Of a stretch of 5,986 bases of DNA, positions 4,879 through 5,986 are shown piece after piece. The translations under genes were made by a program, and so were the position numbers. The stretch spans positions 1 to 5,986 of the forward strand of contig WTAW01000331.1 in assembly GCA_013139435.1 (NCBI GenBank), read 5' to 3'. A model generated the notes under the pieces. It saw only the letters and a program-made list of their open reading frames with translations, did no database searches and had not been told where the DNA came from. This stretch comes from Candidatus Aminicenantota bacterium (GTDB taxonomy: Bacteria > Acidobacteriota > Aminicenantia > Aminicenantales > Aminicenantaceae). How positions within the stretch are numbered: position 1 is the stretch's first letter; each line of letters begins with the position of its first letter.

Positions 4879-5986
4879 ATGCCACTCACACTGAAAGAGG
4901 CTAAAAAGAGAATCCAGAAACTCAGAGAAGACGTTGTCTTCCATGAGAAGAAATACTACGTCGATAACGACCCCCAGATCTCCGATTACGAATTCGACAT
5001 GCTCATCAAGGAACTCTCAAACCTAGAAAGACGATTTCCTGATCTCATTACGTCCGAATCGCCCACTCAAAGAGTGGGAGAACAACCTCTTGAGGGTTTC
5101 GCATCTGTTGAACACAGCACCCCTATGCTTAGCCTTGACAACTGCTACACGATGGAAGAATTGAGGGAATTCGAAGCGCGGATACGAAAAATCATTCCTA
5201 CAGAAAAAATCGCTTACGTGGCAGAATTGAAGATCGATGGATTGGGGATCTCTGTCATCTATCGCGACGGAAAATTCGCCCAGGCCATAACCCGAGGCGA
5301 TGGTCTAAGGGGTGATGATGTTACTCCGAATGTGAAAACGATCAGAAGCTTTCCGCTTGCCATTCCTCAATCGGGAGAGCTCGAGGTGCGGGGTGAAATC
5401 TACCTTCCATTCCCCTCGTTCAGGAAGATAAACAGAAGACGAGAGAACGAAGAACTTCCTCTGTTCGTCAATCCAAGGAATGCCGCCGCAGGGTCCATCC
5501 GGCTACTCGACCCGAAGGAAGTGGCTGCTCGAATGCTGGACGTCTTTCTCTATACCTTGTTCGTAGAGGGAGAAGAGAAAGAGAGCCAGTGGCAAAACCT
5601 CCAAACAATGAAAAAGTTAGGCCTCAAGATCAACCCCCATTCCCGCTGTTGCTCTTCATTGGATGCTGTCATCTCCTACTATGAAGAGTGGAAGGAACGA
5701 AGAGATGCGCTCGATTACGATGTCGACGGCATCGTTATCAAGGTGGATTCTGTTGAACAGCAAAGACTCCTCGGCAGCACGGCAAAATTCCCGAGATGGG
5801 CCATATCCTTCAAATTCCCCGCGAGGCAGGCAACCACTCGAATAAAAGACATTGTCGTTCAAGTGGGGCGGACAGGCGCTTTAACTCCCGTTGCTGTACT
5901 CGAACCTGTCAAGCTCTCGGGAACGACGATAAGCCGGTCGACTTTACACAATGAGGACGAGATCCGGCGGAAAGACATCCGCGTCG
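4879..5986 (+). CDS. ligA: NAD-dependent DNA ligase LigA, 5' part (cut by window end)
   Basis: The frame is open from ATG 4879 to the last base: 369 complete codons and no stop. LigA seals nicks with 5'-phosphate and 3'-OH ends during replication and repair, using NAD+ to adenylate itself. Seen: domain Ia with KKYYVDNDPQISDYEFD (24-40), which binds the NMN part of NAD+; adenylation site AELKIDGLGIS with Lys118; TRGDG (138-142); EVRGE (169-173); NPRNAAAGSIR (198-208); DVDGIVIKV (281-289) with Lys288; PRWAISFKFPA (305-315) with Lys312; and the start of the OB fold, VGRTGALTPVAVLEPV (329-344) and TLHNEDE (355-361). All catalytic motifs are intact. The rest of the OB fold, the zinc finger, helix-hairpin-helix and BRCT domains lie beyond the window. 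The ATG is the first start after an in-frame TGA at 4870-4872; AAGGGAG (4859-4865) sits 13 nt upstream, longer than usual. Confidence 0.97.
   Translation, partial: MPLTLKEAKKRIQKLREDVVFHEKKYYVDNDPQISDYEFDMLIKELSNLERRFPDLITSESPTQRVGEQPLEGFASVEHSTPMLSLDNCYTMEELREFEARIRKIIPTEKIAYVAELKIDGLGISVIYRDGKFAQAITRGDGLRGDDVTPNVKTIRSFPLAIPQSGELEVRGEIYLPFPSFRKINRRRENEELPLFVNPRNAAAGSIRLLDPKEVAARMLDVFLYTLFVEGEEKESQWQNLQTMKKLGLKINPHSRCCSSLDAVISYYEEWKERRDALDYDVDGIVIKVDSVEQQRLLGSTAKFPRWAISFKFPARQATTRIKDIVVQVGRTGALTPVAVLEPVKLSGTTISRSTLHNEDEIRRKDIRV

Noticed and set aside
5656..5862. Open frames on both strands near the window end (60 and 68 codons)
   Set aside because: Both are shadows of ligA, which is continuous through this region with all its motifs in one frame.

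Overview
This window carries six complete or nearly complete protein genes plus the 5' part of a seventh, with balanced base composition (GC just under half by eye). No mobile element, CRISPR array, tRNA or rRNA is visible. The genes are typical chromosomal housekeeping and conserved-hypothetical genes of a bacterium: an NAD-dependent DNA ligase (LigA), the peptidoglycan enzyme MurB, a HIT nucleotide hydrolase and a UPF0173 metallo-hydrolase. A clean -24/-12 (sigma-54) promoter and an exported TPR protein suggest a Gram-negative (diderm) lineage. An Acidobacteriota/Aminicenantes-like source is a low-confidence guess from gene style; nothing in the window fixes the phylum.

Layout. Bases 1-357 hold a HinT-like HIT protein whose ribosome binding site is the first thing in the window. 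A 127-base gap follows and contains a 16-bp hairpin with an A/T-rich base. Bases 485-2493 form a tightly packed plus-strand run: UPF0173 metal-dependent hydrolase, then 3 nt, then a YacP-like NYN-domain predicted RNase, then a 4-nt ATGA overlap, then a Rossmann/DUF2520 dehydrogenase-like protein. That run collides with murB on the minus strand (3403-2459); their 3' ends overlap by 35 bp, leaving no room for a conventional intergenic terminator. Bases 3404-3619 form a divergent intergenic region, with a near-consensus sigma-54 element and, about 50 bp downstream, an extended -10 type sigma-70 candidate. Both point toward an exported TPR/coiled-coil protein (3620-4771). A 107-base gap with a good -35/-10 pair leads into ligA, which starts at 4879 and runs off the window end with no stop; only its N-terminal, adenylation and early OB-fold parts are present.

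How the genes relate. The close packing of the UPF0173, NYN and DUF2520 genes argues for co-transcription, and the last two are probably translationally coupled, but no shared pathway can be read from the sequence. MurB and LigA are stand-alone essential-type functions. The most notable signal is the sigma-54 element before the uncharacterised exported TPR gene, which predicts activator-dependent expression. I see no convincing new multi-gene system; the findings below are modest leads.
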